A DNA stretch of 59,009 nt from Fusobacteriaceae bacterium (GCA_031272775.1 JAISTB010000004.1:1-59009); one strand, 5' to 3'; shown: positions 31,992 to 40,344, numbered from the stretch's first letter. Program-made: numbers and translations. Notes: generated by a model not told the origin, from the letters alone.

Positions 31992-33493
31992 GAGCGCATC
32001 CCCCCGAGGGCCTTGAGGACCGAAGCGGCCATTTGGGAAATATCGACAACGCCGTCATGGAGGACAGGTTTTGTCTGTAATGTTTCGAGACTTCGGGGAA
32101 TGGACGTCCCCGTGAGCTCAGCCAGTCTTCGCATCTGCGCGAAGGGATCGGCCGTCTCTTGCGGGCCGTCGATGGCCGTCAGCACATCCGTCGCGAATTT
32201 GTACGGCGAGGCCGTGGAAAGGATCACGGTCCGACAGCCGCCCAAAAGTTCGGACCGCCTGTTCCGGCAATCTTCAAACGCGCGCCAGGCCACTGCCGTA
32301 TGCGGATCGAGCACATAGCGCTCTTTTTGAAAAACCTCGCGGATTGTCTGTCGGGTGGCGTCATCATCCGCGCAAGCCCCCGCGAAGATCTCACGGATCG
32401 TTGAAAACAGTCCGCCGCCCGCTTGATAGACGCCTTTTTCCCTGAGGTCGCCCATGAGACCCGCCACCTTGGCGTGATCGCCTCCGCTTGCGCCGTAAAG
32501 CAGGCGCTCGAGGTTGCTTGAAATCAGAATATCCATCGACGGGGAAATCGTCGTCAGAAAATCCCGCTTCCGGTCATATCTGCCCGTCTCTAAAAAATCC
32601 GTCAGGACGTTATTGGCGTTTGACGCGCAAATAAAGCGGTTTACCGGCAGGCCCATGCGGTATGCGTACCAGCCTGACAGGATATTGCCGAAATTCCCCG
32701 TGGGGACGACGAAATTGATTTTTTCACCGGCCCGGATCACGCCTGAGTCCACAAGGCGCAGGTACGCCCACACATAGTAGACGGTCTGGGCGGCCAGACG
32801 GCCGATGTTGATGGAATTGGCGCTGGAGAGCTGAATATTTGCGGTATCCAGAGCCTTCAAAAAAGCGGCGTCCCCGAAGAGGGCCTTGACGCCGCTCTGG
32901 GCGTCGTCAAAATTCCCGCGGATCGCTGCGACGCCTACGTTCCGGCCTTCCTGGGTCAGCATTTGCAATGCCTGGATCCGGCTCACTTTCTCATGGGGGT
33001 AAAAGACGAAAATTTTCGTGCGGGGCGCGTCCTTGAAGCCTTCTAGGGCCGCTTTACCGGTATCTCCGGAGGTCGCGGTCACGATGAGGATGTCTTTTTT
33101 GAGTCCCGTCGCCTCAAGGGACAGCCGGATCAGCTGGGGCAACATTTGCAGGCCGAAATCTTTGAAGGCGCAGGTGGGCCCGTGAAAGAGTTCCAGAATA
33201 TGCGCTTCCCGCAGGGCCGTCAAATTCGCCGGTTCCGCCGCGGCAAATTTACCGTCATAGGCTAAAGATACGGCTTCCGTCAGGGCTTCATCGGGAAAAT
33301 CCAGAAATTTCCCCAAGACCGCTTTGGCTGTCTCCGCGTAAGATTTGCCCTCCAGAGCGCGCCAATCGAGGGGCGATTCGGCCGATTGTTCAAGAACAAA
33401 GAGGCCGCCGTCGGGGGCGAGACCCTCCAAAATGGCATTTGCCGCTGATTTCCGGATGTTTCCGGATCTTGTGCTTTCGTAAATTTTTTGCAT
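31988..33493 (-). CDS. thrC: Threonine synthase ThrC
   Basis: A 501-residue PLP enzyme that turns O-phosphohomoserine into threonine. YESTRSGNIRKSAANAILEG is the typical ThrC beginning, and GPTCAFKDFGLQMLPQ holds the PLP lysine. ATSGDTGKAALEGF and VPTGNFGNILSGWYA are the phosphate- and PLP-binding loops. The start is ATG 33491-33493, after GGGAGGAAACGCAAA; the longer frame would run into the divergent promoter region. The length fits the longer (fungal/Gram-negative) ThrC class. Confidence 0.95.
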   Translation of the reverse strand: MQKIYESTRSGNIRKSAANAILEGLAPDGGLFVLEQSAESPLDWRALEGKSYAETAKAVLGKFLDFPDEALTEAVSLAYDGKFAAAEPANLTALREAHILELFHGPTCAFKDFGLQMLPQLIRLSLEATGLKKDILIVTATSGDTGKAALEGFKDAPRTKIFVFYPHEKVSRIQALQMLTQEGRNVGVAAIRGNFDDAQSGVKALFGDAAFLKALDTANIQLSSANSINIGRLAAQTVYYVWAYLRLVDSGVIRAGEKINFVVPTGNFGNILSGWYAYRMGLPVNRFICASNANNVLTDFLETGRYDRKRDFLTTISPSMDILISSNLERLLYGASGGDHAKVAGLMGDLREKGVYQAGGGLFSTIREIFAGACADDDATRQTIREVFQKERYVLDPHTAVAWRAFEDCRNRRSELLGGCRTVILSTASPYKFATDVLTAIDGPQETADPFAQMRRLAELTGTSIPRSLETLQTKPVLHDGVVDISQMAASVLKALGGMRS

Positions 33494-33528
33494 TTTGCGT
33501 TTCCTCCCGAATATTCGTGAAATTATCA

Positions 33529-33593
33529 TTGACCAATTCCACTGTTATATGATACAATGTTTTTACAGAAAATACAAGTGTTTTTCCTGTAAA
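33529..33593 (+). promoter_or_regulatory. Divergent thr/hom control region with inverted repeat
   Basis: On the plus strand TTGACC (33529-33534), 18-nt spacer and TACAAT (33553-33558) precede hom. Right after it TTTTACAGAAAA (33561-33572) and TTTTTCCTGTAAA (33581-33593) form an inverted repeat with one extra base. On the minus strand TTGTAT and TATCAT, 17 nt apart, within the same region could serve thrC. A regulator bound at the repeat could control both arms. Confidence 0.6.
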
Positions 33594-33626
33594 GACATTT
33601 TTTTATTTTGCAAGGGGGAGTACAGC

Positions 33627-34793
33627 ATGAAGATAGCCATATTGGGGTTTGGAACGGTTGGAAGCGGCGTTTATGACATCATCACCAACCAGACATCCCC
33701 GCTGTTGGCCAACATCAAAGTTGCAAAAATCCTGATCCGGAAAGGGAAAGAGAAAAAACTGCCGATTATGGTCGATGACATCGCGGATATCGTAAATGAT
33801 CCCGAAATTGCCCTCGTTGTGGAAAGTATGGGCGGGCTCCATCCCGCGTACGAATACATCAAACTGGCCCTGACTCATGGAAAGCATGTGGTCACGGCCA
33901 ATAAAGCCGTTTTGGCGAGAAATATCGCGGAATTTGAGGCTTTGGCCAAAGAAAACGGCGTATTTTTGTCTTTCGAGGCCAGTACGGCGGGGGGCATCCC
34001 CTGGATCGCCTCGGTGGAAAAGGCCCGTCGTATCGATGCCGTTTCACGGTTTTACGGGATATTGAACGGGACGACGAACTATATTCTGGATTCCATGGAC
34101 GAGCGGGAGGAAGATTTTGCCGACGCCCTGGCAAAGGCCCAGGAATTGGGCTACGCCGAGGCCGATCCTTCGGCGGATATCGACGGGGTCGACGTTAAAA
34201 ATAAAGTCGTCATTTCCTGCGCCATCGCCTTCAATTCCGTCGTCGATATTGATTCCTTTCCTTGCTACGGCATCCGGAACATCGACAAGCGGGATATCGC
34301 CTATTTCAAGCGGGAAAACCGCATCGTGAAGCTGATCGGCGAGGCCAGCCGCTTCGGCGACAAGTATGAGGCCTTCGTGATGCCCAACGCCTTCACCCGG
34401 GACGCCATGGAAGCCACGGTGCGCCGGAACCTCAATATCGTCACGCTCTGCGGCAGCACCATCGGGGAGCTCAAATTTTACGGTCAGGGCGCGGGCAAAT
34501 TTCCCACGGCAAACGCCGTCATACAGGATATTCTCGACATTTTTTCCGAAAAGACGGAATATACCATTGACGTCAAGCGGAAAATCGACTATGATGATAC
34601 GCAAAGCAAAAACAACTATATATTGAGAACCGGCCGGGCGCTGACGAATCCTCTGTTTCGCGCCGTGATCCCCTTTGAGGGGCTGTACTACCACCATGCC
34701 GACGGCCTGACGATCCGGGAGATGCGGGGGCTGGCCGAGCAGGCCGGTGAAGCGGACAAGCGGTTCTTTATCATAAAACAAGCGGATTTTTAG
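33627..34793 (+). CDS. hom: Homoserine dehydrogenase
   Basis: A 388-residue NAD(P)-dependent enzyme that reduces aspartate semialdehyde to homoserine. AILGFGTVGSGVYDII is the nucleotide fold, HGKHVVTANKAVLA the active-site region, and GILNGTTNYILDSMDE with the AEADPSADIDGVD stretch are the substrate-domain signatures. The C-terminal part is short, with only about 50 residues after FPTANAVIQDI..., so the regulatory ACT domain looks reduced or atypical. ATG 33627 follows AAGGGGGAG. It is co-directional with aspartokinase 8 bp downstream. Confidence 0.95.
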   Translation: MKIAILGFGTVGSGVYDIITNQTSPLLANIKVAKILIRKGKEKKLPIMVDDIADIVNDPEIALVVESMGGLHPAYEYIKLALTHGKHVVTANKAVLARNIAEFEALAKENGVFLSFEASTAGGIPWIASVEKARRIDAVSRFYGILNGTTNYILDSMDEREEDFADALAKAQELGYAEADPSADIDGVDVKNKVVISCAIAFNSVVDIDSFPCYGIRNIDKRDIAYFKRENRIVKLIGEASRFGDKYEAFVMPNAFTRDAMEATVRRNLNIVTLCGSTIGELKFYGQGAGKFPTANAVIQDILDIFSEKTEYTIDVKRKIDYDDTQSKNNYILRTGRALTNPLFRAVIPFEGLYYHHADGLTIREMRGLAEQAGEADKRFFIIKQADF

Positions 34794-34801
34794 GAGGCCT
34801 C

Positions 34802-36124
34802 ATGCTGAAAATTGTGAAATTCGGCGGCTCGTCGGTCGCCAACAGCGAACAGTTCAAAAAAGTCAAAGACATTGTATTATCCGATGAAAGCCGGCAGTTT
34901 GTGGTGATCAGCGCCTCAGGAAAGGGAAAGGGCGCCGACAACAAGATCACGGACCTGCTTTTTTTGTGCCACGCCCATTTGGAGTACAATATCGCCTGCG
35001 ACAACATTTATCAGATCATCCGGGACCGGTTTACGGGCATCAAGCGGGATCTCGACCTGACGTACGACATTGAGGGGGAATTGGATCTGATCCGTTCCGA
35101 ACTCAATAAAGATACCGATATCCATTACCTCGTGAGCCGCGGCGAATACCTGACGGCCCTCCTGATGGCGGAATATCTGGGCTATCACTTTGTGGACGCC
35201 AAGGACCTGATTTTTTTCAATTATGACGGAACCATCGATTATCCGAGGATCAAAAGCAAGCTCTCGGAGATCACGAAAACACAAAGCAAGCTGGTGATTC
35301 CCGGCTTTTACGGCTCCCTTCCCAACGGGGCGCTTCGGATCATGTCCCGGGGCGGCGGCGACGTCACGGGCTCCATCATGGCCAATGTGGTCAGCGCCGA
35401 TATCTATGAGAATTGGACGGACGTTTCGGGGATTCTGACCGCCGATCCGCGCATCGTGAAAAACCCCCGGCACATCAACGCCATTACGTACAGCGAGCTC
35501 AGGGAGCTCTCGTACATGGGGGCCAGCGTGCTCCACGAGGAAGCCGTATTTCCCGTAAAAGAAAAAAACATCCCGATCCATATCCTGAACACGAACCGGC
35601 CCGCCGACGAAGGGACCTATATTTTCGATAAATGCGAGGACAACGAGCCCGACAATATCGTAACCGGCATCGCGGGGAAGAAAAATTTTTCCATCCTCAC
35701 GATCCAGAAAAACCGGCTCGAAAACAAAGTCGGAATCATCAAAAAAGCCCTCGATATCCTGGAAAAATACAGAATTCCCGTCGAACACATTCCGACGGGG
35801 ATCGATTCCTTTTCCGTGATCGTCGACAACGCCAAAATCAAGCCGAATATCTATGAAATCATGATGGAGCTGAAAACCAATTGCGAGGCCGATGACGTCT
35901 CGATTATCGAGCATATTGCCCTGATCGCCACCGTGGGACGGAACATGAAACGGCGCTCCGGCGTCTCAGGACGGCTCTTCAGCGCCCTCGGGAAGCGGGG
36001 AATCAATATTTACGCCATTTCCCAGACCAGCGAGGAGATCAACATCATCACGGGCGTGGCCGAAAGCGCCTACGAAGATACGATCCGGGCCATTTACGAG
36101 GAATTTGTGGGGTGCACAAAATAA
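34802..36124 (+). CDS. lysC: Aspartate kinase
   Basis: A 440-residue aspartokinase that starts the aspartate amino-acid family pathway. VKFGGSSVANSEQFKK is the amino-acid kinase start, SRGGGDVTGSIMANVVSADIYENWTDV the substrate loop, and two ACT domains follow (about 300-370 and 375-440, the second with VGRNMKRRSGVSGRLFSALG), which normally give feedback inhibition. GGAGG lies just before ATG 34802. With hom it forms one arm of the divergent threonine unit, so threonine is the likely effector, though lysine cannot be excluded. Confidence 0.94.
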   Translation: MLKIVKFGGSSVANSEQFKKVKDIVLSDESRQFVVISASGKGKGADNKITDLLFLCHAHLEYNIACDNIYQIIRDRFTGIKRDLDLTYDIEGELDLIRSELNKDTDIHYLVSRGEYLTALLMAEYLGYHFVDAKDLIFFNYDGTIDYPRIKSKLSEITKTQSKLVIPGFYGSLPNGALRIMSRGGGDVTGSIMANVVSADIYENWTDVSGILTADPRIVKNPRHINAITYSELRELSYMGASVLHEEAVFPVKEKNIPIHILNTNRPADEGTYIFDKCEDNEPDNIVTGIAGKKNFSILTIQKNRLENKVGIIKKALDILEKYRIPVEHIPTGIDSFSVIVDNAKIKPNIYEIMMELKTNCEADDVSIIEHIALIATVGRNMKRRSGVSGRLFSALGKRGINIYAISQTSEEINIITGVAESAYEDTIRAIYEEFVGCTK

Positions 36125-36137
36125 TTCGTGCATTTAC

Positions 36138-36166
36138 TTGACGTAGCCTCTAATTTGTGATAGTAT
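36138..36166 (+). promoter_or_regulatory. Promoter of the RelB-like gene
   Basis: TTGACG (36138-36143), 17-nt spacer and TAGTAT (36161-36166), about 30 bp before ATG 36198. Confidence 0.55.
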
Positions 36167-36197
36167 GTATCTATATCTCAATAACGAGGTGATTAGC

Positions 36198-36485
36198 ATG
36201 TCCGATACAACAAATTTGAGTATTCGAATAGATCGCAATTTAAAAGAAGAAGCGGATAAAATTTTCAATGATCTCGGTATGAACCTGACAACGGCAATTA
36301 CCGTTTTTATCCGTCAGGCAGTTAGACAGCGGAAAATACCGTTTGAGCTGACTTTGGGAGAAAATGAATCCGCACGAAAAATTACGATGGCGGAAGCAGT
36401 GGCTGCCACTGAGCGGATTTGGCAAGCTTCCATCAAAAATGGGACCGATAAGATGACGCTTGCGGAAATTGAGGCGGAAATTTGA
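36198..36485 (+). CDS. RelB/DinJ-family antitoxin, without adjacent toxin
   Basis: A 95-residue protein with the RelB/DinJ ribbon-helix-helix start LSIRIDRNLKEEADKIFNDLGMNLTTAITVFIRQAV, the strand and two helices that bind DNA as a dimer, and a flexible C-terminal part that would wrap around a RelE/YafQ-type toxin. GAGGTGAT precedes ATG 36198. No toxin gene follows: the next 130 bp contain only short frames and the next gene is unrelated. It is either a solitary regulator or the remnant of a lost toxin-antitoxin module. The region is more A+T-rich than its neighbours. Confidence 0.8.
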   Translation: MSDTTNLSIRIDRNLKEEADKIFNDLGMNLTTAITVFIRQAVRQRKIPFELTLGENESARKITMAEAVAATERIWQASIKNGTDKMTLAEIEAEI

Positions 36486-36625
36486 AGCATTATCCGAAAG
36501 AGGATTTTATCAAGACGCCGACGGAATTTCTGTCATTATGTACGATGTCAGAGAAATAAAGGCCCTCCCTTAATCGTGGCATGAATTTTGAGCTGAAGCG
36601 CAAATAAAAAGGAGGAATGTTCAGG

Positions 36626-37144
36626 ATGGACGCAGATATCATCAGAATAATGGACTGCGGGCAGGTTATTGAAATAAGATATGAAAATTGTATACAATAT
36701 GCCGGACGCGACAGTATCGGGGGCGTTGCGTTGGGATTCCGACTGATGCAGCGGGCGATACGGGATTTGAGTCCCGGGATCATTCCCGAAAGAAAGTCAT
36801 TCAAGATCAGAACCTGCTTTCCGGGACCCGGGACGAAGGACGCTGTAGAATTCATCACTAGGGCGGTAACAAGAGGGGAATATCTTGTGGATCAGGCGTT
36901 CCTTCACCAGGCGCCTGAAGCCGTGATCGGCAGATTGGGTTTTGAGGTGACAATCGGAGACGCGACGGCGCGCTATGTGACCATGGACGGCGCAATGAGC
37001 GAAGAATTCATCCGTATCGGTCGCCTGAACAAGACTGACAGGATCACGTTCGAGGAAAAGCTGCGCTGGACCCAACTCAAAGAGAGTCTGGCGCGGACGC
37101 TTATGGACACGCCGACGGAAGTGACGATTTTGCGGTTGGAGTAG
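36626..37144 (+). CDS. Possible FmdE-like protein, degenerate
   Basis: A 172-residue protein with weak likeness to the FmdE (formylmethanofuran dehydrogenase subunit E) domain. ENCIQYAGRDSIGGVALGFRLMQRAI stands where FmdE proteins have a GHLCPGLALG-type motif, and IRTCFPGPGTKDAVEFITRAVT where they have the SCAVDAIQ..TGCT motif; the cysteine/histidine ligands are mostly replaced. It could also be an unrelated family that I do not know. ATG 36626 is chosen because AGGAGG is ten bases ahead, while ATG 36617 is too close to it. It is followed by a strong terminator and stands alone. Confidence 0.5.
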   Translation: MDADIIRIMDCGQVIEIRYENCIQYAGRDSIGGVALGFRLMQRAIRDLSPGIIPERKSFKIRTCFPGPGTKDAVEFITRAVTRGEYLVDQAFLHQAPEAVIGRLGFEVTIGDATARYVTMDGAMSEEFIRIGRLNKTDRITFEEKLRWTQLKESLARTLMDTPTEVTILRLE

Positions 37145-37150
37145 ACCCTA

Positions 37151-37197
37151 AGCAAATAAAAAATCCCCCTTCAACAGGGAGATTTTTTTTATTTGCT
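37151..37197. terminator. Bidirectional terminator between convergent genes
   Basis: AGCAAATAAAAAATCCCCCT (37151-37170) pairs over nearly its whole length with AGGGAGATTTTTTTTATTTGCT (37176-37197), loop TCAAC. T-rich arms on both strands let it end the genes at 37144 (+) and 37209 (-). Confidence 0.85.
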
Positions 37198-37208
37198 TTT
37201 GGCTGCCC

Positions 37209-38129
37209 TTATTTCGTTAAAATCAGCGATTTGATATCCACTTTCTTCTCGATCATCCCGTTTTGGAGCATGAAGTCCATGGTTTTTTCCATGGCGCTGA
37301 CGTCGCTGTCCCGTATCGTGTTGTCAAAATCGTAGAGCGGATACATTTTGAGCACGGCCTCTTTATCGAGGTCGGTCTCTTTGGCGCTGAGGGCGATCAC
37401 TTCGTCGTAATTTTCCGCCATGTACGCGAGGATATCCTTTCGCGCCTGGAGAAACGCTTCCACGACTTCCGGATTGCTCTTCAGGTATTTTTCGCTGGTC
37501 GCCGACACAATTACGGGATCAATGAGCCCTTCGCCGGTCGCGACGATATAATTTCCGGCGAGTTCCGCGTTGTAGGCGGCGGGTCCCGCAAGCAGCGCGA
37601 TGTCTATGCTGCCGTTATCGAGGGCCGCCTTGGCGTTGGGGATGTCCATCTTGATAAATTCCACATCGGACTCTTTCAAGCCGTTTTTGGCCAGAAACGC
37701 CAGGAGCAGCTCATGCAGGATGGTCCCCTTGGGTCCCGCGACCTTTTTCCCTTTAAGAGAAGCCGCGTCCGTCGGAATTTTTGTCTTGGAAAACAGCATA
37801 TACGCGCCGGGCGCGCGGCTGTAGACGTCGATGATCTTGATGTCCAGACCGTTTGCGGCGGCCAGAATGACCGACGTCGCGCCTACCGCGTGCAGAAACT
37901 GGATATCTCCGGACGCCAGCGCGTTTGTCTGGTCCGGTCCCGCCGTCAGCGTGGAGTATTCCACCTCCAACCCCCATTTCTCAAAGGCTTTCTGAAAAAT
38001 TCCTTTTTCCCTTTCCACAATGGACGGCACATTCAGCGGCGATTTTACGTAGGTCACGCCGATTTTGTCCTTGGAAAAGGCCAAAGCGCACAACAGCAAC
38101 ATACCGACAACGACTAAAACTTTTTTCAT
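37209..38129 (-). CDS. ABC transporter substrate-binding protein (NMT1/SsuA/TauA type)
   Basis: A 306-residue periplasmic binding protein with a signal peptide (VLVVVGMLLLCALAFS). The fold and segments GVTYVKSPLNVPSIVE, ALASGDIQFLHAVGATSVILAA and LKGKKVAGPKGTILHELLLAFLAKNGL are those of the nitrate/sulfonate/taurine or NMT1-like family. It would feed the permease and ATPase directly upstream (38155-39622). The ligand is not evident; a lysine/aspartate-rich binding region does not settle it. The gene is the last of the minus-strand ABC group and is followed by a terminator. Confidence 0.85.
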   Translation of the reverse strand: MKKVLVVVGMLLLCALAFSKDKIGVTYVKSPLNVPSIVEREKGIFQKAFEKWGLEVEYSTLTAGPDQTNALASGDIQFLHAVGATSVILAAANGLDIKIIDVYSRAPGAYMLFSKTKIPTDAASLKGKKVAGPKGTILHELLLAFLAKNGLKESDVEFIKMDIPNAKAALDNGSIDIALLAGPAAYNAELAGNYIVATGEGLIDPVIVSATSEKYLKSNPEVVEAFLQARKDILAYMAENYDEVIALSAKETDLDKEAVLKMYPLYDFDNTIRDSDVSAMEKTMDFMLQNGMIEKKVDIKSLILTK

Positions 38130-38154
38130 GATTCTCCTTTCATCTTTCGTCTGT

Positions 38155-38868
38155 TTACTTTAATTGAGTTAAAATGTCCTGTTTTACCGTAATCATTTTC
38201 TGATCAAGCAGGTCCCGCGGATAGGGATAGTCTTCGAGAGAATATTCTTTTTTCACGCCGCCCCGCTCAAAGATGATGATTTTCTTTCCCAATAACAGAC
38301 TTTCGTCGATATTGTGAGTCACAAAGACGATGTCCTTTTGGGTCAGCGCCTGGATTTTCAGCAGTTCCCGCTGCATGGCCTCTCGCGTGAAATAATCCAG
38401 CGCGGCAAAGGGCTCGTCCATCAGAATGATGTCCGGCTCATAGAAAAAGGCCCTCGCGATGGCTACCCGCTGCTGCATGCCGCCTGACAGCTGCGCGGGC
38501 TTCGCCCGGGCGAAATCCTTTAACCCGACGAGCTCAAGCCACTTCCATACGTTTTCCCGATCCGCTGTCGAAGGTTTTTTTCCGAGGACGACCGCGATAT
38601 TGTCATAGGCGCTCAGCCAGGGCAGCAGACGCGGCTCCTGGAAAACGAAGCCGATTCTTTTGTTGCCGGGGATTTCCAATACGCCGCCGTCTATGGATTC
38701 AAGTTCTGAAAGCATACGCAGAAATGTCGTCTTTCCGCTGCCGCTTTTCCCCAAAATGGCGGTGATTCCCCCGATGCAGCATTCGAAGCTGAGGCCTTCA
38801 AATACGCTGATCGTCTCATGATCAATGACAAAGGATTTGTTGAGATTTCTTACTGCTATGCCGCTAAT
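38155..38868 (-). CDS. ABC transporter ATPase (SsuB/TauB type) with apparent ATT start
   Basis: A nitrate/taurine-type ATPase: Walker A ILGKSGSGKTT, Q-loop FVFQEPRLLPWLSAYDN, signature LSGGMQQRVAIARAF, Walker B IILMDEPFAALD and switch FVTHNIDES. The frame contains no ATG, GTG or TTG between the upstream stop and the TTG inside Walker A (38752-38754), yet the protein clearly continues upstream (AVRNLNKSF, the usual beginning). The best candidate is ATT at 38866-38868, six bases after GAGGGG, giving 237 residues, the normal family length; ATC 38874 and ATA 38859 fit the ribosome site less well. It overlaps the permease stop. Poor initiation may keep the amount low. Confidence 0.85.
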   Translation of the reverse strand: MSGIAVRNLNKSFVIDHETISVFEGLSFECCIGGITAILGKSGSGKTTFLRMLSELESIDGGVLEIPGNKRIGFVFQEPRLLPWLSAYDNIAVVLGKKPSTADRENVWKWLELVGLKDFARAKPAQLSGGMQQRVAIARAFFYEPDIILMDEPFAALDYFTREAMQRELLKIQALTQKDIVFVTHNIDESLLLGKKIIIFERGGVKKEYSLEDYPYPRDLLDQKMITVKQDILTQLK

Positions 38869-39622
38869 TTTGATCCCCTCCCCAGTTGAATCGCTTCAAC
38901 ATCAGCTGAAACAGCAAATCCGTCAAGAATCCCGTCAGGCCGATAAAGACAATGCCGACAATAATTTTGTCCGAGCGGGACATCTGCTGGGCGTCAATGA
39001 TGAAATACCCCAACCCGGCTGAAGCGGCCACCATTTCCGCTCCGATAATGGCCCGCCAGGCGTATCCGAGACCGATGCGCATGCCGACCACAATATCCGG
39101 AATCGCGTTAGGCAGGATAATTTTCGTAAAGCGCTTCCATTTTGAAAAGCGGAAAATTTTCCCGACCTCAAGGAGTTTCGGATCGCAACTTCCGATGCCT
39201 TTTTTGATGCTGAGAAACATCGGGAAAAAGGTCGCGAGGAAAATGATGATCAGCTTTGTCGTTTCGCCGATCCCGAACCACAAAATGAGGAGCGCGATCA
39301 GGGAAAGGGGCGGCACATGCCGCATAAACTCGAAGATTCCCTTGTACCAGCCGAAGGTCTTTTCTTTGATTCCCGCCAGAGCGCCAAGGATAAAAGCCGC
39401 GCCGAAAGAGAGGGCATAGCCCGTAAACACGCGTTTCACGCTGGTTCCCACATGTTTGGCGAGTTCCCCGCTCCGGAGCATTTTCGCGAAGGCGAGGGCC
39501 ACTTTTTGCGGACTCGGAAACACATAACTGTTCCAGACGCCCGCTTGGGACAAAATCTGCCAAAGGCACAGCAGAATCAACAGAAAGACAAGGCTTTTCG
39601 TTTTCGCGCGCAGAAAGCTCAT
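38864..39622 (-). CDS. ABC transporter permease (SsuC/TauC type)
   Basis: A 252-residue permease with six predicted helices and the EAA-type coupling loop (LLEVGKIFRFSKWKRFTKIILPNAIPDIVVGMRIG region), typical of nitrate/sulfonate/taurine transporters. LSLIALLILWFGIGETTKLI is the conserved central helix. It overlaps the cysteine-rich gene upstream by four bases and the ATPase downstream by five, so the three are translated together. Substrate unknown. Confidence 0.9.
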   Translation of the reverse strand: MSFLRAKTKSLVFLLILLCLWQILSQAGVWNSYVFPSPQKVALAFAKMLRSGELAKHVGTSVKRVFTGYALSFGAAFILGALAGIKEKTFGWYKGIFEFMRHVPPLSLIALLILWFGIGETTKLIIIFLATFFPMFLSIKKGIGSCDPKLLEVGKIFRFSKWKRFTKIILPNAIPDIVVGMRIGLGYAWRAIIGAEMVAASAGLGYFIIDAQQMSRSDKIIVGIVFIGLTGFLTDLLFQLMLKRFNWGGDQN

Positions 39623-40230
39623 GGGATCCCATCTCCGTTATGGCAACCGTCCGGACAGTACAGCAGCTCAATGATTCTGATCCCGCCAAGATCCGGATTG
39701 CCGCCCAATTGATCAATTTTTTCCTTCGAAGGCAACGAAAGGACAGCGTCGGCGTATTCGGCGAAGAACCCCGGCGGAATGGGACTCTCCTTCAAGTCCG
39801 ACGGCATGGTCTCGATTTGATAAATCCCAACGAATTCCTTCCAGGTAAAAAATCTTGTCCCGGAAAGGCCTAAGCGCTCTCCGTAAGCTTTGAGCGAATC
39901 GCAGGGCGTGACGATATACAGGCGGCCTTTTCCGGCGTACCGCCGGTGGATTTCCAGCGCGGATTCGATCAGAATCGGGTGGATCGCCGGCGCCGCGAAC
40001 GAGTCGGGCCCGTGATTTTGCAGGAAATATTCCCGCGCCTTGGGGCAGCGTCCGTCCAAAAGACATTTACCGGCTTGTTCCAGCGCCCTTCGGTATTTGG
40101 ATTTGACCAGGTCCGTGATTTTCCGGCGGCAGGCCACGACATGAAAGCCCTTCGCTGAAAGCTCGTTTTCAAGAGAATCCGCGGGGTACATTGCCGTAAC
40201 GACCGGATTCAGCCAGAGATAATTTTCCAT
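39619..40230 (-). CDS. Cysteine-containing protein resembling the [FeFe]-hydrogenase H-cluster domain
   Basis: A 203-residue protein with six cysteines (34, 56, 62, 110, 192, 196). IVTPCDSLKAYGERL resembles the MPCxxKK motif, and ELLYCPDGCHNGDGIP resembles the ExMxCxxGCxxGGG motif near the end of hydrogenase large subunits. The accessory ferredoxin domains are absent and the first H-cluster motif is not obvious, so catalysis is unlikely; a metal-cluster or metal-delivery role tied to the ABC transporter is possible. ATG 40228-40230 is preferred to the longer frame, which would cover the promoter. It overlaps the permease by four bases. Function is unknown. Confidence 0.55.
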   Translation of the reverse strand: MENYLWLNPVVTAMYPADSLENELSAKGFHVVACRRKITDLVKSKYRRALEQAGKCLLDGRCPKAREYFLQNHGPDSFAAPAIHPILIESALEIHRRYAGKGRLYIVTPCDSLKAYGERLGLSGTRFFTWKEFVGIYQIETMPSDLKESPIPPGFFAEYADAVLSLPSKEKIDQLGGNPDLGGIRIIELLYCPDGCHNGDGIP

Positions 40231-40263
40231 ACTGCCCACCGTTTTGTGATTTGTGACGTTACT

Positions 40264-40315
40264 ATTATAGAACATTTTATTTTAAAAGTCAAACTAAATT
40301 TTAAACAAATTGTTT
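40264..40315 (-). promoter_or_regulatory. Promoter of the ABC subgroup with palindrome upstream
   Basis: On the minus strand TTGACT (40287-40292), 17-nt spacer and TATAAT (40264-40269). Just upstream lies AAACAA-A-TTGTTT (40303-40315), a perfect dyad in an A+T-rich stretch, suitable for a regulator. It gives the genes 40230-37209 their own expression apart from the two ABC genes upstream. Confidence 0.75.
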
Positions 40316-40344
40316 GACATTGCTGATAATTTGAAAAAAGTGTA

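Noticed and set aside
36484-36580. Short frames after the RelB-like gene as a possible toxin
   Set aside because: The longest continuation (about 30 codons, ending REIKALP) shows no RelE-type sequence and no ribosome site.
36490-36858. Minus-strand frame of 122 codons
   Set aside because: It lies opposite the FmdE-like gene, without ribosome site or recognisable content.
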